From: Mesostigma viride
Taxonomy: Eukaryota; Streptophyta; Mesostigmatophyceae; Mesostigmatales; Mesostigmataceae
Reading direction: 5' to 3'
DNA: 64,000 bases
NCBI GenBank assembly: GCA_009746045.1
Contig: RPFO01000027.1
Location: forward strand, 404,001 to 468,000
Shown here: positions 10,857 through 21,820 of the stretch, piece by piece
Numbering within the stretch: the first letter of the stretch is position 1
How the letters are laid out: each line of letters starts with the position of its first letter
The notes under the pieces: generated by a model
Databases searched by the model: none
What the model saw: the letters and a program-made list of their open reading frames with translations, nothing else
Told to the model about the DNA's origin: nothing
Made by a program: the position numbers and the translations under genes

Positions 10857-11068
10857 CGTCATTAACATAGAATCCTAGACAGTGGCAGGTCTCTATCTCA
10901 AGGTAGCTGACTCGCCACCTGGCCAGCAAACTGGCCAAATCTTTTGCCTCTGCCGATCCGGGTCAGGCCACACCGGCCTCAAAAGGTATGTCACGTGAAC
11001 CCTATAACCTAGCTATAGCGGCCACCCTTCCATCTCACTATAAAGAAACTATGTTCAGAGAACCACGA
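10455..11068 (-). repeat. DIRS A-B terminus, solo copy in inverse orientation
   Basis: Read on the minus strand, it starts GGTTCTCTGAACATAGTTTC (near 11,065), passes through an A-block equivalent with CACCTAGCT and a C-rich stretch, then GGGGGTAAGGCTATAGCC, and ends GGAGTTCCACGGTTAA (near 10,482). It matches 3,748-4,318 block for block, but with a complete B end. Confidence 0.7.
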
Positions 11069-12160
11069 TATCGTTCAGGGAAGAATGTGTGATTGTGGTG
11101 ATCATGTTGGAGACATTGCATTTGTGTGACTGCATGTAGATAGCTGCTACCATAGGTTTATTTGAGCATTCTTGTTATGATGATCTGATAAGACTACCAT
11201 GTGCTGAGCCAACCATGGTTGACCGTTGACATGGTTGACTGCATGCAAGCTATGTATGCCATGATCCTACTTGGTTCCTTGCCCTCCATTGTCCCTGTTT
11301 GTTGACTATGTCGGGTAGGGCAGTTTAGGAGGTGTTGTTGTGATTATTAGCTTGGCTGGCATAAACCTTTCACTCTAACCTGGGAGAAAGTTAGAAAGTG
11401 CTGGTCAGGCACGTTAGTGCCACCATCGCTATTGTTATGCACATAGTTACAAGGCTGGCCAGATGTGGTCGAGGGGTGGTGAATGCTTATGAGGTGTGTG
11501 GCAACCACTTTGTACTTTGTAAACATATTCAGCATGGTTTTGGTGCATATCGGATGGCATACGAAGTGTCATTGTTTTTACTTGCTTACTGAGTGGTCCT
11601 TAGCGCCTTGTCAGGTGGTCATATATTCATTGATAATGATAATTTACGGAGATGAGATTGGCATGCAACAGAAGAAAAGTCCGGAAAAGAGGAAGAACCC
11701 TAAAGAAAATAACAATGTGACACGGCCATGCAAGGAGCAAGCCCACACAAGGTCATCATACATAGGAATCCCGTCAACTTGAGCAGTTCTCGTCACAATG
11801 ACCCCCAACCTTGAGCATACGTTGTCGTCAGTGTGCAGGTGTTCATTATAAAGCTTTGGTCAGTTTGCAGAGGTCTTTGATGAAGAAGGAGTGATGCTTA
11901 TGCGGTCATATGCCAACTAAAACCTCCATGTAGCGTCTTTGTGGGTGGCCATTTTGGAATGGTTGCAACTTGGGCAGTTTTTGTCAGAATGGCGTCAAAC
12001 CTTGAACATAGGAGGTACCATATGTGCAGAGGATGGTAGTATGTTGTTTGGCCAGGTTTCATGTGGCTTAGATGGTGTTAGGGTGGTTAAATACACTATA
12101 AAACCTACCTTAGCTTCGTCACAGGTGGCAACCTATGAACGTTCATAACTTGAGATGTGG
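11069..12160. other. No gene recognised
   Basis: The region has short ORFs only. Words like GTCAGAATGGCGTCAAACC and ACAATGACCCCCAACC recur (about 11,795, 11,985 and 12,155), suggesting an old, degenerate tandem structure. Confidence 0.45.
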
Positions 12161-12460
12161 TTGTCAGAATGACCTCAAAATGTGGGGCTGCATGCCCCCC
12201 CTCTCTAGTATAGTTGATAATATGTGATATGGCATTTTTCAAAGTGTTTATGATTTGTTTTATTTCTTTTAATTTAGAAAAGTGCGTGTTTTGCGAGAAA
12301 ATTCATAACGCGTGCATCCATGCCTATTTCTCCATCCCAAACAGGTAAAGGTTTTCCAAAGCGGGGGAATTATATGGAAATATGTGATTTGGTCAAGAGC
12401 CTATGTACGGTAACATGCTAATAGTACGGTAAAATGCCAATGGTTGAGTTTTTTTGCTCA
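12161..12460 (+). repeat. Copy of a dispersed AT-rich repeat family
   Basis: Features in order are GACCTCAAAATGTGGGGCTG, a T-rich stretch with TTTAGAAAAGTGCG, and GGGGGAATTATATGGAAATA. The same order recurs at 56.3-57.0 and 57.2-57.6 kb. No coding capacity or terminal repeats seen. Confidence 0.5.
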
Positions 12461-12469
12461 TTGTATATG

Positions 12470-14870
12470 TGATACGCGGACGGGCTCAAAGGGGACCGAA
12501 CTGCCGTAGGTAGCGTAGTACTAACGCCTGTCACGGGGGTACTACGCTTGCCGGCACTTTTGTGCCGGCGGTGCTGAGTGTGGACCCGTGGTGCAGGGCT
12601 AGGTAGCTTCTATTGTACGTCACTAGCTAGACCATGTACCAGCGCCTAGGTGCGGCTGAAGTGTATGGACAGTCAGTACTTAAGAGTGGTGTAGGGGACG
12701 TAGGGAGGCCTCTTTTCAGGACCCACCCACCCACCCACCCACCCACCCACCCACCCACCCACCCCCCCACCCACCCACCCACCCACCCACCCACCCACCC
12801 ACCCACCCACCCACCACCCACCCACCCACCCACCACCCACCCACCCACCCACCCACCCACCCACCCACCCACCCGCCCACCCGCCCACCCGCCCATGCAC
12901 CCGCCCATGCACCCGCCCACCCGCCCACCCGCCCACCCGCCCACCCGCCCACCGCCCACCCGCCCACCCGCCCACCCGCCCACCCTCCCACCCTCCCACC
13001 CTCCCACCCTCCAACCCTCCCTCCCTCCCACCCTCCCTCCTCCCTCCCACCCGCCCACCCGCCCATGCACCCGCCCATGCACCCGCCCATGCACCCGCCC
13101 ATGCACCCGCCCATGCACCCGCCCATGCACCCGCCCTCCCGCCCATCCGCCCTCCCGCCCACCCGCCCTCCGCCCTCCCGCCCTCCCGCCCTCCCGCCCT
13201 CCGCCCTCCCGCCCTCCCGCCCTCCCGCCCTCCGCCCTCCCGCCCTCCCGCCCTCCCGCCCTCCCGCCCGCCCGCCCGCCGCCCCGCCGCCCACCCTCCC
13301 ACCCGCCCACCCTCTCACCCTCCCACCCTCCCACCCTCCCACCCTCCCACCCTCCCACCCTCCCACCCTCCCTCCCTCCCTCCCTCCCTCCCTCTCCCTC
13401 CCTCCCCCTCCCTCCCTCCCTCCCTCCCTCCCTCCCTCCCTCCCTCCTCCCTCCCTCCCACCCTCCCTCCCTCCCTCCCTCCCTCCCTCCCTCCCTCCCA
13501 CCCGCCCATGCACCCGCCCATGCACCCGCCCATGCACCCGCCCATGCACCCGCCCACCCGCCCTCCCGCCCTCCCGCCCTCCCGCCCTCCCGCCCACCCA
13601 CCCGCCCGCCCACCCACCCGCCCACCCGCCCACCCACCCACCCACCCGCCCACCCGCCCGCCCGCCCCCCCGCCCCCCCCCCCCGCCCCCCGCCCCCCGC
13701 CCCCCCGCCCCCCCCCCGCCCCCCGCCCCCCGCCCCCCCCCCCCGCCCCCCCGCCCCCCGCCCCCCCTCCCACCCTCCAGCCTCCCAGCCTCCCAGCCTC
13801 CCAGCCTCCCAGCCTCCCAGCCTCCCAGCCTCCCACCCTCCCACCCTCCCACCCTCCCACCCTCCCACCCTCCCACCCTCCCACCCTCCCACCCTCCCAC
13901 CCTCCCACCCTCCCACCCTCCCACCCACCCTCCCTATCCCTCCCTCCCTCCCACCCTCCCTCCCTCTCCCTCCCTCCCTCCCTCCCTCCCTCCCTCCCTC
14001 CCTCCCTCTCCCTCCCTCCCTCCCTCCCTCCCTCCCTCCCTCCCTCCCTCCCTCCCTCCCTCCCTCCCTCCCTCCCTCCCTCCCTCCCTCCCTCCCTCCC
14101 TCCCTCCCTCCCTCCCGCCCCGCCCCCCGCCCCCCCCCCCCCGCCCCCCCCCCCGCCTCGCCCCCCCCCCCCGCCCCCCCGCCCCCCGCCCCCCCGCCCC
14201 CCCCCGCCCCCCCCCCGCCCCCCCGCCCCCGCCCCCCCGCCCCCCCGCCCCCCGCCCCGCCCCCCCGCCCCCCGCCCCCCCGTCCCCCGCCCACCCTCCC
14301 ACCCTCCCTCCCTCCCCCCTCCCTCCCTCCCTCCCTCCCTCCCTCCCTCCCTCCCTCCCTCCCTCCCTCCCTCCCTCCCTCCCTCCCTCCCTCCCTCCCT
14401 CCCTCCCTCCTCCCTCCCTCCCTCCCTCCCTCCCTCCCTCCCTCCCTCCTCCCTCCCTCCCTCCCTCCCTCCCTCCCTCCCTCCCTCCCTGCCTCCCTCC
14501 CTCCCTCCCTCCCTCCCTCCTCCCGCCCACCCACCCACCCACCCACCCACCCACCCACCCACCCACCCACCCACCCACCCACCCACCCACCCACCCACCC
14601 ACCCACCCACCCACCCACCCACCCACCCACCCACCCACCCACCCACCCACCCACCCACCCACCCACCCACACTGCTAAGAGACAAATAATGTGTTTGGAG
14701 ATATGTGCTGGGCCCCAGCATGGCGCTACAACAACCAGCCTGATAATGATTTGTACAGTGACTTTGAATGGTGTGACCAGTATAGGCTCTACTTTATAAT
14801 GAAGCCTAGCACCTTTAAATGTAATACAAGAGTTTCTCTTGGTGGGAAGGAACTCGAATGGACCAAAAGC
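12470..14870 (+). mobile_element. Non-coding repeat element with a giant C-rich core
   Basis: The left part (CGCGGACGGGCTCAAAGG, GGTAGCGTAG) and the sequences on both sides of the C-rich core (GAGTGGTGTAGGGGACGTAG on the left, CTGGGCCCCAGCAT on the right) recur in inverted orientation around a short GGGT/GGAT array at 20.4-21.07 kb. The unit therefore includes both flanks and the simple repeat. The class is unknown; no transposase and no clear terminal repeats. Confidence 0.55.
12719..14670 (+). repeat. CCCA/CCCT/CCCG tetranucleotide array, 1.95 kb
   Basis: The array consists almost only of CCCA, CCCT and CCCG units arranged in blocks, with short CCCATGCA variants and G-interrupted C runs at 13,665-13,775 and 14,118-14,295. 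Long ORFs in five frames (Pro-rich on plus, Gly-rich on minus) are artefacts of the missing stop codons. The G-rich minus strand could form G-quadruplexes. Confidence 0.95.
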
Positions 14871-15860
14871 TAGGAATGTATATGGCTTGTTTTTCTGTGT
14901 TTTAAAAAATGTTTTTTAGTATATCTGAGCATGTCACTAGAAATTTGGATGACCGGGCGGTCCGGCCCTGTAACCCGAACCGCACGTAGAAAGGGTCCGT
15001 TATGGTTTACGGGACTGGCTACTGGGTCTGTTCAGGTTACCGGGCTGGTTTATACTGGGGCAGTTCAGGTTACTGAGCTGGTTACTGGCCTGGCATTCAT
15101 ATACATTCACGTAATATTCTAGTGCACCGACCCACGCTCTATGTAATCATCTGCACATGTTGATGAGGATGACGGGCGACGGCGCATGTCGATGAGGATG
15201 ACCGCGGGTAACGATGAGGATAACAGCAGGTAATGATGAGGATGACAGCTAGTGCTACCATGGCTAGGTGCACTACCCCCATGGGCATTTTTCTGGGGAC
15301 ACACTGCCAACGCAAGGAAATGATTACAAGGATGATTACGGCGCGGCGCTGCTGCTACTGGCCGTGATGCATGATGATTACAACCTGGAGCTGTAGTACA
15401 CATAGTAGCCCTAGTAGCACGAAAAGAACTTCAAGAAGGACAGTTGTGACCCCTACCGAAGCGGGTGAACCCTTTCACATGTCTCTCTGGGCGAGAGCAA
15501 GTTTTGAATTATCAACGATAAAAAAGAAGGGTGAGTTGCCCTTGCATCGCTTGCACTCGCAAGTCGATTGCAGCATGCCGATTGCAGTCACCAGCCGGTT
15601 GCACAGAGTAGTGAAAGAATATCTGCGCCTAAAAGGGATTTAAGGCTTATGGCGTCTGGAAAAGAAGACGCAGCAAAAGGCGCACCGGGATCTATAACAA
15701 ACCTAGTTTCGAGCCGCAGCTTAGCAAGATTGACGTATCCGTTTTCCAGCCATCGACAGCTCTCTCTCCGATACCGCTAGCCTACCCTGGCGTACCCCTT
15801 AGGCAGCTACATCGCTCTAGGATTGTCGTTGTTCCTACAGGCGAATTAAAGTTCGTGACA
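14871..15860. other. No gene recognised
   Basis: Short ORFs only. Near 15,000-15,090 the words GGTTACTGGGC and GGTTACCGGGC recur (CGGGCTGGTT, CTGAGCTGGTT), a weak local repeat. Confidence 0.45.
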
Positions 15861-15956
15861 TTATTCGCCGTTAGCATCCAAGAAAGCTAGTGCAAGCTCA
15901 TTACGCAAAGAAAAGGTAAAAACAATTTTTCTGAATCCCGCATATGTGATCAATTG
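15861..15956 (-). CDS. Possible terminal exon of the LRR gene
   Basis: The last LRR-type acceptor (minus strand ...GCGTGCAG, plus 15,957 onward) is followed not by an LRR but by a short reading frame. It starts in the same phase (Q-L-I-T-Y), continues for about 31 residues and ends at a TAA (plus-strand TTA at 15,861-15,863). A simpler reading is that the array is broken here by unrelated sequence and the frame is chance. No membrane segment or kinase sequence follows. Confidence 0.25.
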   Translation of the reverse strand, partial: QLITYAGFRKIVFTFSLRNELALAFLDANGE

Positions 15957-16142
15957 CCTGCACGCATCAGCGGTCCCATGCACAAAGACACACGGGTCCG
16001 GCCGGGTGGGGAGTTGAGGCCAAGCTCAGGTCAGTGCAAAGCGGAAGGTGGACTCAGGGAGAGCCGGGGGGACAAGACTGGCGGCGAAAGTAAGAGGACA
16101 GGGACATCGCAGCAGGGCACGATAGTGGGAACACACACTTAC

Positions 16143-19100
16143 AGGTATTGCAGAGAAGACAGTGAGCGTAGCTCCGGGGGGATGGTGCCTGACAACTGGT
16201 TGTAGCTCAACGACCTGCACGCATCAGCAATCCCACAAAGACACACCCGGCCGGGTCGTGAGTTGAGGCCGTGTTCAGGTCAGTGCAAAGCGGAAGGTGG
16301 AGGGAGAGCCGGGGGGACAAGACTGGTGGCGAAAGTAAGAGGACAGGGACATCGCAGCAGGGCACGATAGTGGGAACACACACTTACAGGTATTGCAGAG
16401 AAGACAGTGAGCCTAGCTCCGGGGGGATGGTGCCTGCCAACAGATTGCTGTTCAATTGCCTCAGCGATCCCACAAAGACACACCCGGCCGGGTCGCCAGT
16501 TGAGGCCGAGCTCAGGTGAGTGCAAGGCAGAAGGTGGATCGAGGGAGAGCCGGGGGGACAAGACTGGCGGCTGAAAAGTAAGAGGACAGGGACATCGTAG
16601 CAGGGCACGATAGCGGGAACACACACTTACAGCCCTCGCAGAGAAGTCAGCGACCCCAGCTGTGGGGGGATGGTGCCTGCCAACAGGTTCCTGTACAATG
16701 CCCTGCACGCATCAGCGGTCCCACAAAAACACACCCGGCCGGGTCGCGAGTTGAGGCCGAGCTCAGGTCAGTGCAAAGCGGAAGGTGGAGGGAGAGCCGG
16801 GGGGACAAGACTGGCGGCGAACGTAAGAGGGCAGGGACATGACGTAGCAGGGCACGATAGCAGGAATACACACTTACAGGTATTGCAGAGAAGACAGCGA
16901 GCCCAGCTGTGGGGGGATGGTGCCTGCCAACAGGTTGCTGTTCAATGCCCTGCACGCATCAGCGGTCCCACAAAAACACACCCGGCCGGGTCGCGAGTTG
17001 AGGCCGAGCTCAGGTCAGTGCAAAGCGGAAGGTGGAGGGAGAGCCGGGGGGACAAGACTGGCGGCGAACGTAAGAGGGCAGGGACATGACGTAGCAGGGC
17101 ACGATAGCAGGAATACACTTACAGCGTTTGCAGAGAAGACAGCGAGCCCAGTTCCAGGGGGATGGTTCCTGACAATTGGTTGCTGTCCAAATGCCTGCAC
17201 GCATCAGCGGTCCCACAAAAACACACCCGGCCGGGTCGCGAGTTGAGGCCGAGCTCTGGTCAGTGCAAAGCGGAAGGTGGACTCAGGGAGAGCCGGGGGG
17301 ACAGGACTGGCGGCGAAAGTAAGAGGACAGGGACATCGCAGCAGGGCACGATAGCAGGAATACACACTTACAGCTGTTGCAGAGAAGACAGCGAGCCCAG
17401 CTGCGGGGGGGTGGTGCCTGTCAACCGGTTGCTGAACAACCTCCTGCACGCATCAGAGGTCCCACAAAGACACACCCGGCCGGGTCGGGAGTTGAGGCCG
17501 AGCTCGAGTCAGTACAAAGTGGAAGGTGGAGGGAGATCCGGGGGGACAAGACTGGCGGCGAAAGTAAGAGAACAGGGACATCGTAGCAGGGCACGAACAC
17601 ACACTTACAGCTGTTGCAGAGAAGACAGCGAGCCCAGCTGCGGGGGGATGGTGCCTGTCAAATAGTTGCTGAACAACAACCTGCACGCATCAGCGGTCCC
17701 ACAAAAACACACCCGGCCGGGTCGCGAGTTGAGGCCGAGCTCTGGTCAGTGCAAAGCGGAAGGTGGACTCAGGGAGAGCCGGGGGGACAGGACTGGCGGC
17801 GAAAGTAAGAGGACAGGGACATCGCAGCAGGGCACGATAGCAGGAATACACACTTACAGCTGTTGCAGAGAAGACAGCGAGCCCAGCTGCGGGGGGGTGG
17901 TGCCTGTCAACAGGTTGCTGTACAACAACCTGCACGCGGTACCACAAAGACACACCCGGCCGGGTCGCCAGTTGAGGCCGAGCTCAGGTCAGTGCAAAGC
18001 GGAAGGTGGACTCAGGGAGAGCCGGGGGGACAAGACTGGCGGCGAAAGTAAGAGAACAGGGACATCGTAGCAGGGCACGAACACACACTTACAGCTGTTG
18101 CAGAGAAGACAGCGAGCCCAGTTCCAGGGGGATGGTTCCTGACAATTGGTTCCTGTCCAAATGCCTGCACGCATCAGCGGTCCCACAAAGACACAAACAG
18201 CCGGGTCCCAAGTTGAGGCCGAGCTCAGGTCAGTGCAAAGCAGAAGGTGGAGGGAATGCCGGGGGGACAGGACTGGCAGCGAAAGTAAGAGGACGGGGAC
18301 ATCGCAGCAGGGCATGAACACACACTTACAGCTGTTGCAGAGAAGACAGCGAGCCCAGCTGCGGGGGGATGGTTCCTGACAAATATTGGTTTATGCTCAA
18401 CCACCTGCACGCATCAGCGGTTCCACAAAAACACACCCGGCCGGGTCCCAAGTTGAGGCCAAGCTCCAGGTCAGTGCAAAGGTGAAGGTGGAGGGAGAGC
18501 CAGAGGGACTAGACTGGCAGCGAAAGTAAGAGGACAGGGACATCATAGCAGGGCACGATAGCGGGAACACACACTTACAGCTGTTGCAGAGAAGACAGCG
18601 AGCCCAGCTGCGGGGGGATGGTGCCTGCCAAATAGTTGCTTCTCAAGTCCCTGCACGCATCAGCGCCGGTCCCCCAAAGATACACCCGGCCGGGTCGCGA
18701 GTTGAGGCCGAGCTCAGGTCAGTGCAAAGCGGAAGGTGGACTCAGGGAGAGCCGGGGGGACAAGACTGGCGGCGAAAGTAAGAGGACGGGGACATCGCAG
18801 CAGGGCACGATAGCGGGAACACACACTTACAGGTATTGCAGACGAGACAGGGAGCCCAGCTGCGGGGGGATGGTGCCTCCCAACTGGGAGCTGAACAACC
18901 TCCTGCACGCATCAGAGGTCCCACAAAGACACACCCGGCCGGGTCGGGAGTTGAGGCCGAGCTCGAGTCAGTACAAAGTGGAAGGTGGAGGGAGATCCGG
19001 GGGCACAAGACTGGCGGCGAAAGTAAGAGGACAGGGACATCGTAGCAGGGCACGATAGCGGGAACACACACTTACAGCTCTTGCAGAGAAGACAGCGAGC

Positions 19101-20259
19101 CCAGCTGCGGGGGGATGGTGCCTGTCAACTGGAAGCTGCTCAAATGCCTGCACACATCAGCGGTCCCACAAAGACACACTCGGCCGGGTCGCGAGTTGAG
19201 GCCGCGCTAAGGTCAGTGCAAAGCGTAAGGTGGAGGGAGATCTCGGGGGACAAGAATGGTGTCCAAAGTAAGAGGACAGAGACATCGTAGAAGGGCGCGA
19301 TAGCTGGAACACACTTACAGCGTTTGCAGAGAAGACAATGAGCCCAGCTCCGGGGGGATGGTGCTCGTCAACCGGTTGCCGCTCAACAGCCTGCACGCAT
19401 CAGCGGTCCCACAAATAAGACACACCCGGCCGGGTCGCGAGGTGAGGCCGAGCTCAGGTCAGTGCAAAGGTGAAGGTGGAGGGAGAGCGGGGGGACAAGA
19501 CTGGCGGCGAGAGTGTCAGGGAATTAATTCCCTGTGTACACTTGCCAGTTGTTATTTTATCTTGGCAGGTGGTATGTGTGTTATTGTGTTATGGTTTTAT
19601 ATTATTATAGTGTTTATTACTAGCTTCACGCACATATTTATACTATATATTTCGGTGAAGTATTTCCTAAGATATTAAATATTTAGTGATAAACAATATT
19701 TAGTGTGAGCCACGTCAAGGCCGGTACGGTACTATATCTAGGACCTGTAACGGCTGTCCTGTTGTGGCGGCGGCTCACCAGTCCTGGCATGCTGACTGTG
19801 TCCGTTTTCGGATTCTGTGGTCTTACTTGTCATATCCGATATTCTACGGTCTACATTAGTTCTCAGCAGAATCTACGGACTGGATTTGTATTGCGTGGGG
19901 ACATCGCAGCAGGGCACGATAGCGGGAACACACACTTACAGCTGTTGCAGAGAAGATAGCGAGCCCAGCTGCGGGGGGGTGGTGCCTGCCAACAGGTTGC
20001 CGCTCAATTGCCTGTACGCATCAGCAATCCCCCAAAGATACACCCGGTCGGGTCGCGAGTTGAGGCCGCGCTAAGGTCAGTGCAAAGCGGAAGTGGACTC
20101 AGGGAGAGCCGGGGGGAGAAGACTGGTGGCGAAAGTAAGAGGACGGGGACATCGTAGCAGGGCACGATAGCGGGAACACACACTTACAGCTGTTGCAGAG
20201 AAGATAGCGAGCCCAGCTGTGGGGGGATGGTGCCTGATAACTTGTTGTTGACCAACAAC
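16143..20259 (-). CDS. Leucine-rich-repeat protein encoded by 16 single-LRR exons
   Basis: Exons on the minus strand, by plus coordinates: 16,143-16,214; 16,388-16,459; 16,631-16,702; 16,878-16,949; 17,123-17,194; 17,372-17,443; 17,609-17,680; 17,858-17,929; 18,093-18,164; 18,330-18,404; 18,579-18,650; 18,831-18,902; 19,076-19,147; 19,319-19,390; 19,940-20,011; 20,188-20,259. Fifteen are 72 nt and one is 75 nt. Each begins after ...GCGTGCAG (or a variant) and ends before GTAAG. Introns are phase 2, splitting a Leu codon (CT|G), so any exon can be joined to any other. Each encodes one plant-type LRR, for example NLLAGTIPPELGSLSSLQ. I translated ten of the sixteen and found no stops. Such repeats form curved binding surfaces in receptors and secreted proteins. 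No signal peptide, membrane segment or kinase was found, so the gene is partial or a decayed array. Confidence 0.75.
19514..19894. mobile_element. About 375-bp insertion in an LRR intron
   Basis: The regular unit is interrupted after GACTGGCGGCGAGAG, and the array resumes at GGGGACATCGCAGCAGGG. The insert is AT-rich, unlike the array, and starts TGTCAGGGAATTAATTCCC. This resembles an LTR start and is similar to the first bases of the solo LTR at 36,297. About 10 bp of the unit are missing and I see no target duplication, so it may be a truncated LTR. Confidence 0.5.
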
Positions 20260-20439
20260 CTGCACGCATCAGCGGTCCCCAAAAGACACACCCGGCCGGG
20301 TTCGAGTTTGAGGCCGTGCTCAGGTCAGTGCAGAGCGGAAGGTGGAGGGAGATCCGGGGCACAAGAATGGGGGCGAAAGTAAAGGGACAGCGACACTGTA
20401 GCAGAGCACGATAGCAAGATTCTTGGTTACTTTGTTACA

Positions 20440-21070
20440 TAGGGCTGTTAAGGACTTAAAACGGAGCCTGAGCCACATTATAGAAGTGATTGTCCAACAG
20501 TTATCAAGCTGGCCATGTCACCATATGCTGGGGCCCACGGCTTTCAGCACGTGTCCCACCAGCTTGCCTGATAGCTCAGCAGCGTGGGTGGGTGGGTGGG
20601 TGGGTGGGTGGGTGGGTCGGTGGGTGGATTGGCGGATAGGTGGATGGGTGGATGGGCGGATGTGTGGATGTGTGGATGGGTGGATGGGCGGATGGGTGGA
20701 TGGGTGGATGGGTGGATGGGTGGATGGGTGAGAGCTGGAAAAAGCCTCCCTATGTCCACCGCACCACTCTAGGTACGTGTGCACAAAACGTCCAACCACA
20801 CCATGTCATGTGCACCTTAATTTCCTGGCAGCACAATTTCAGATTAGGACATGCATCCATACCGTGGTCTATTCCGTACAGTCTGGGGTATCCCCCTCTA
20901 CTACAGGGTCCCCATTTCCGGCAACACGATCATGCAGGCACCTAGGTGTAGGCCCTCTGCCTAGTCTAGCGAATACACCTCACAAGTGCATAGAGTAGGT
21001 GGCACACGGCAGACCTACGCTACCAGTGGCAGTGTGGCCCACTTTGAGCCCATCCGCGACTAAAGTACGA
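20440..21070 (-). mobile_element. Second copy of the C-rich-core element, inverted
   Basis: Read on the minus strand, it has CGGATGGGCTCAAAGTGG, GGTAGCGTAG, GAGTGGTG and ACATAGGGAGGC. These are followed by a short (CCCA/TCCA)n core (plus 20,584-20,732) and then GGGCCCCAGCAT. The order is the same as at 12.5-14.8 kb. The core is only about 150 bp here, against 1.95 kb there. Confidence 0.6.
20584..20732 (+). repeat. GGGT/GGAT tetranucleotide array
   Basis: Perfect GGGT units grade into GGAT and GGCGGAT variants. This is the core of the element copy around it. Confidence 0.9.
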
Positions 21071-21159
21071 GCACACTCAACAAAAATTACATAGTAGTAC
21101 ATGGATTATTAGCTATGAGCCATTGGAGTACCAAACCCAACCATGAGAAACAATTAAAT

Positions 21160-21338
21160 TACAATATTTGTGTGCTAGCTTTATAGTGAAGCCTAAGCCA
21201 CATGCACCATCCAACTAATTGTACAAATCATCATCAAGTCGGCTTTGTCGCCACTTTGGGGCCCAAGACTTGTCCCATGATACAACCGAAAGCTATTCCT
21301 GCAGCAGCGAGGGAGGGTGGGTGGGAGTTAGAATAAAG
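21160..21338 (-). repeat. Third, partial copy of the C-rich-core element
   Basis: It matches the flank of the second copy (GCCTAAGCCACAT, ATCATCAAGTCGGC, TGGGGCCCA) and ends in a short GAGGGAGGGTGGGTGGG tract. The remainder is missing. Confidence 0.45.
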
Positions 21339-21453
21339 AGTGATGGAACCCTTTTGCCGCCTACACGCGCATAAACTTTGGCGTACCGGCGACTGGTATC
21401 ACCGGGTAATAGTGCCGGACCTTTGCCGCAGGTGGCAACAGGGTTCCGTCACT
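21339..21453. mobile_element. MITE with AGTGACGGAACCC inverted ends, copy 1
   Basis: The left end AGTGATGGAACCCTTTTGCC pairs with the right end GGCAACAGGGTTCCGTCACT. A relative lies at 30,845. Non-coding, about 115 bp. Confidence 0.65.
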
Positions 21454-21698
21454 ACTTATTATAACTAAAACCTGGCCTCGTGGAGGAGGGTCAAAGAGCC
21501 CGAGGCATCCGCATGGGGCCTGCTAAGCACGCACCGACATTCGCCGGACATGTCTCAGTTACTGGATTCTAACTGACATGCGCCGGACATGTCTCAGTTA
21601 GGATTCGAACCCTTGACCTCCGCGTTCTTGGACGGCATATATGTACGTCATACTGTCCTGGCTAGCATACGCAATTAGGAATTATAGGTATTGGTTTC
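21454..21698. other. Non-coding, with a tRNA-like B-box
   Basis: On the minus strand GGGTTCGAATCCT (plus 21,600-21,612) matches the RNA polymerase III B-box, but flanking stems do not pair as in a tRNA. The word GACATGTCTCAGTTA occurs twice. It may be a tRNA-derived SINE remnant. Confidence 0.3.
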
Positions 21699-21820
21699 TG
21701 TTAGCAGAATAGCCGGGCTATCTGCTTTTATATGTCGAAGGTTCACTTCGACTACTTGCGGAAGTAGTCGAAGTGAACCTTCGACGTATAAAAGCAGATA
21801 GCCCGGCTATTCTGCTAACA
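21699..21820. mobile_element. 122-bp near-perfect foldback element
   Basis: The left arm, from TGTTAGCAGAATAGCCGGGC, is matched by the right arm ending GCCCGGCTATTCTGCTAACA, with only a few bases between the arms near 21,758. It abuts the truncated LTR at 21,821. Two direct copies of the right arm occur at 31,717-31,833. Confidence 0.8.

Larger units (their letters stand above)
15957..20415 (-). repeat. Tandem array of about 245-bp exon-intron units
   Basis: Seventeen partial or full units of 235-252 bp lie head to tail. Each contains a 72-bp LRR exon and about 165-180 bp of intron. The intron parts, such as CACCCGGCCGGGTCGCGAG and GACAAGACTGGCGGCGAAAG, are as similar between units as the exons, which points to recent duplication of whole units. 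The right edge decays at about 20,415. Confidence 0.9.

Noticed and set aside
12627-14799. Long Pro-rich and Gly-rich ORFs on both strands
   Set aside because: They exist only because the C-rich tetranucleotide array has no stop codons; all frames are equally open.
16280-16708. Long minus-strand ORFs (MQ...RHHPP repeats) across the LRR array as proteins
   Set aside because: They read through introns and use the wrong frame in exons; the spliced phase-2 reading gives true LRRs.
21595-21660. tRNA gene on the minus strand
   Set aside because: The B-box is perfect, but the T-stem and anticodon stem do not pair and no A-box or acceptor stem was found.
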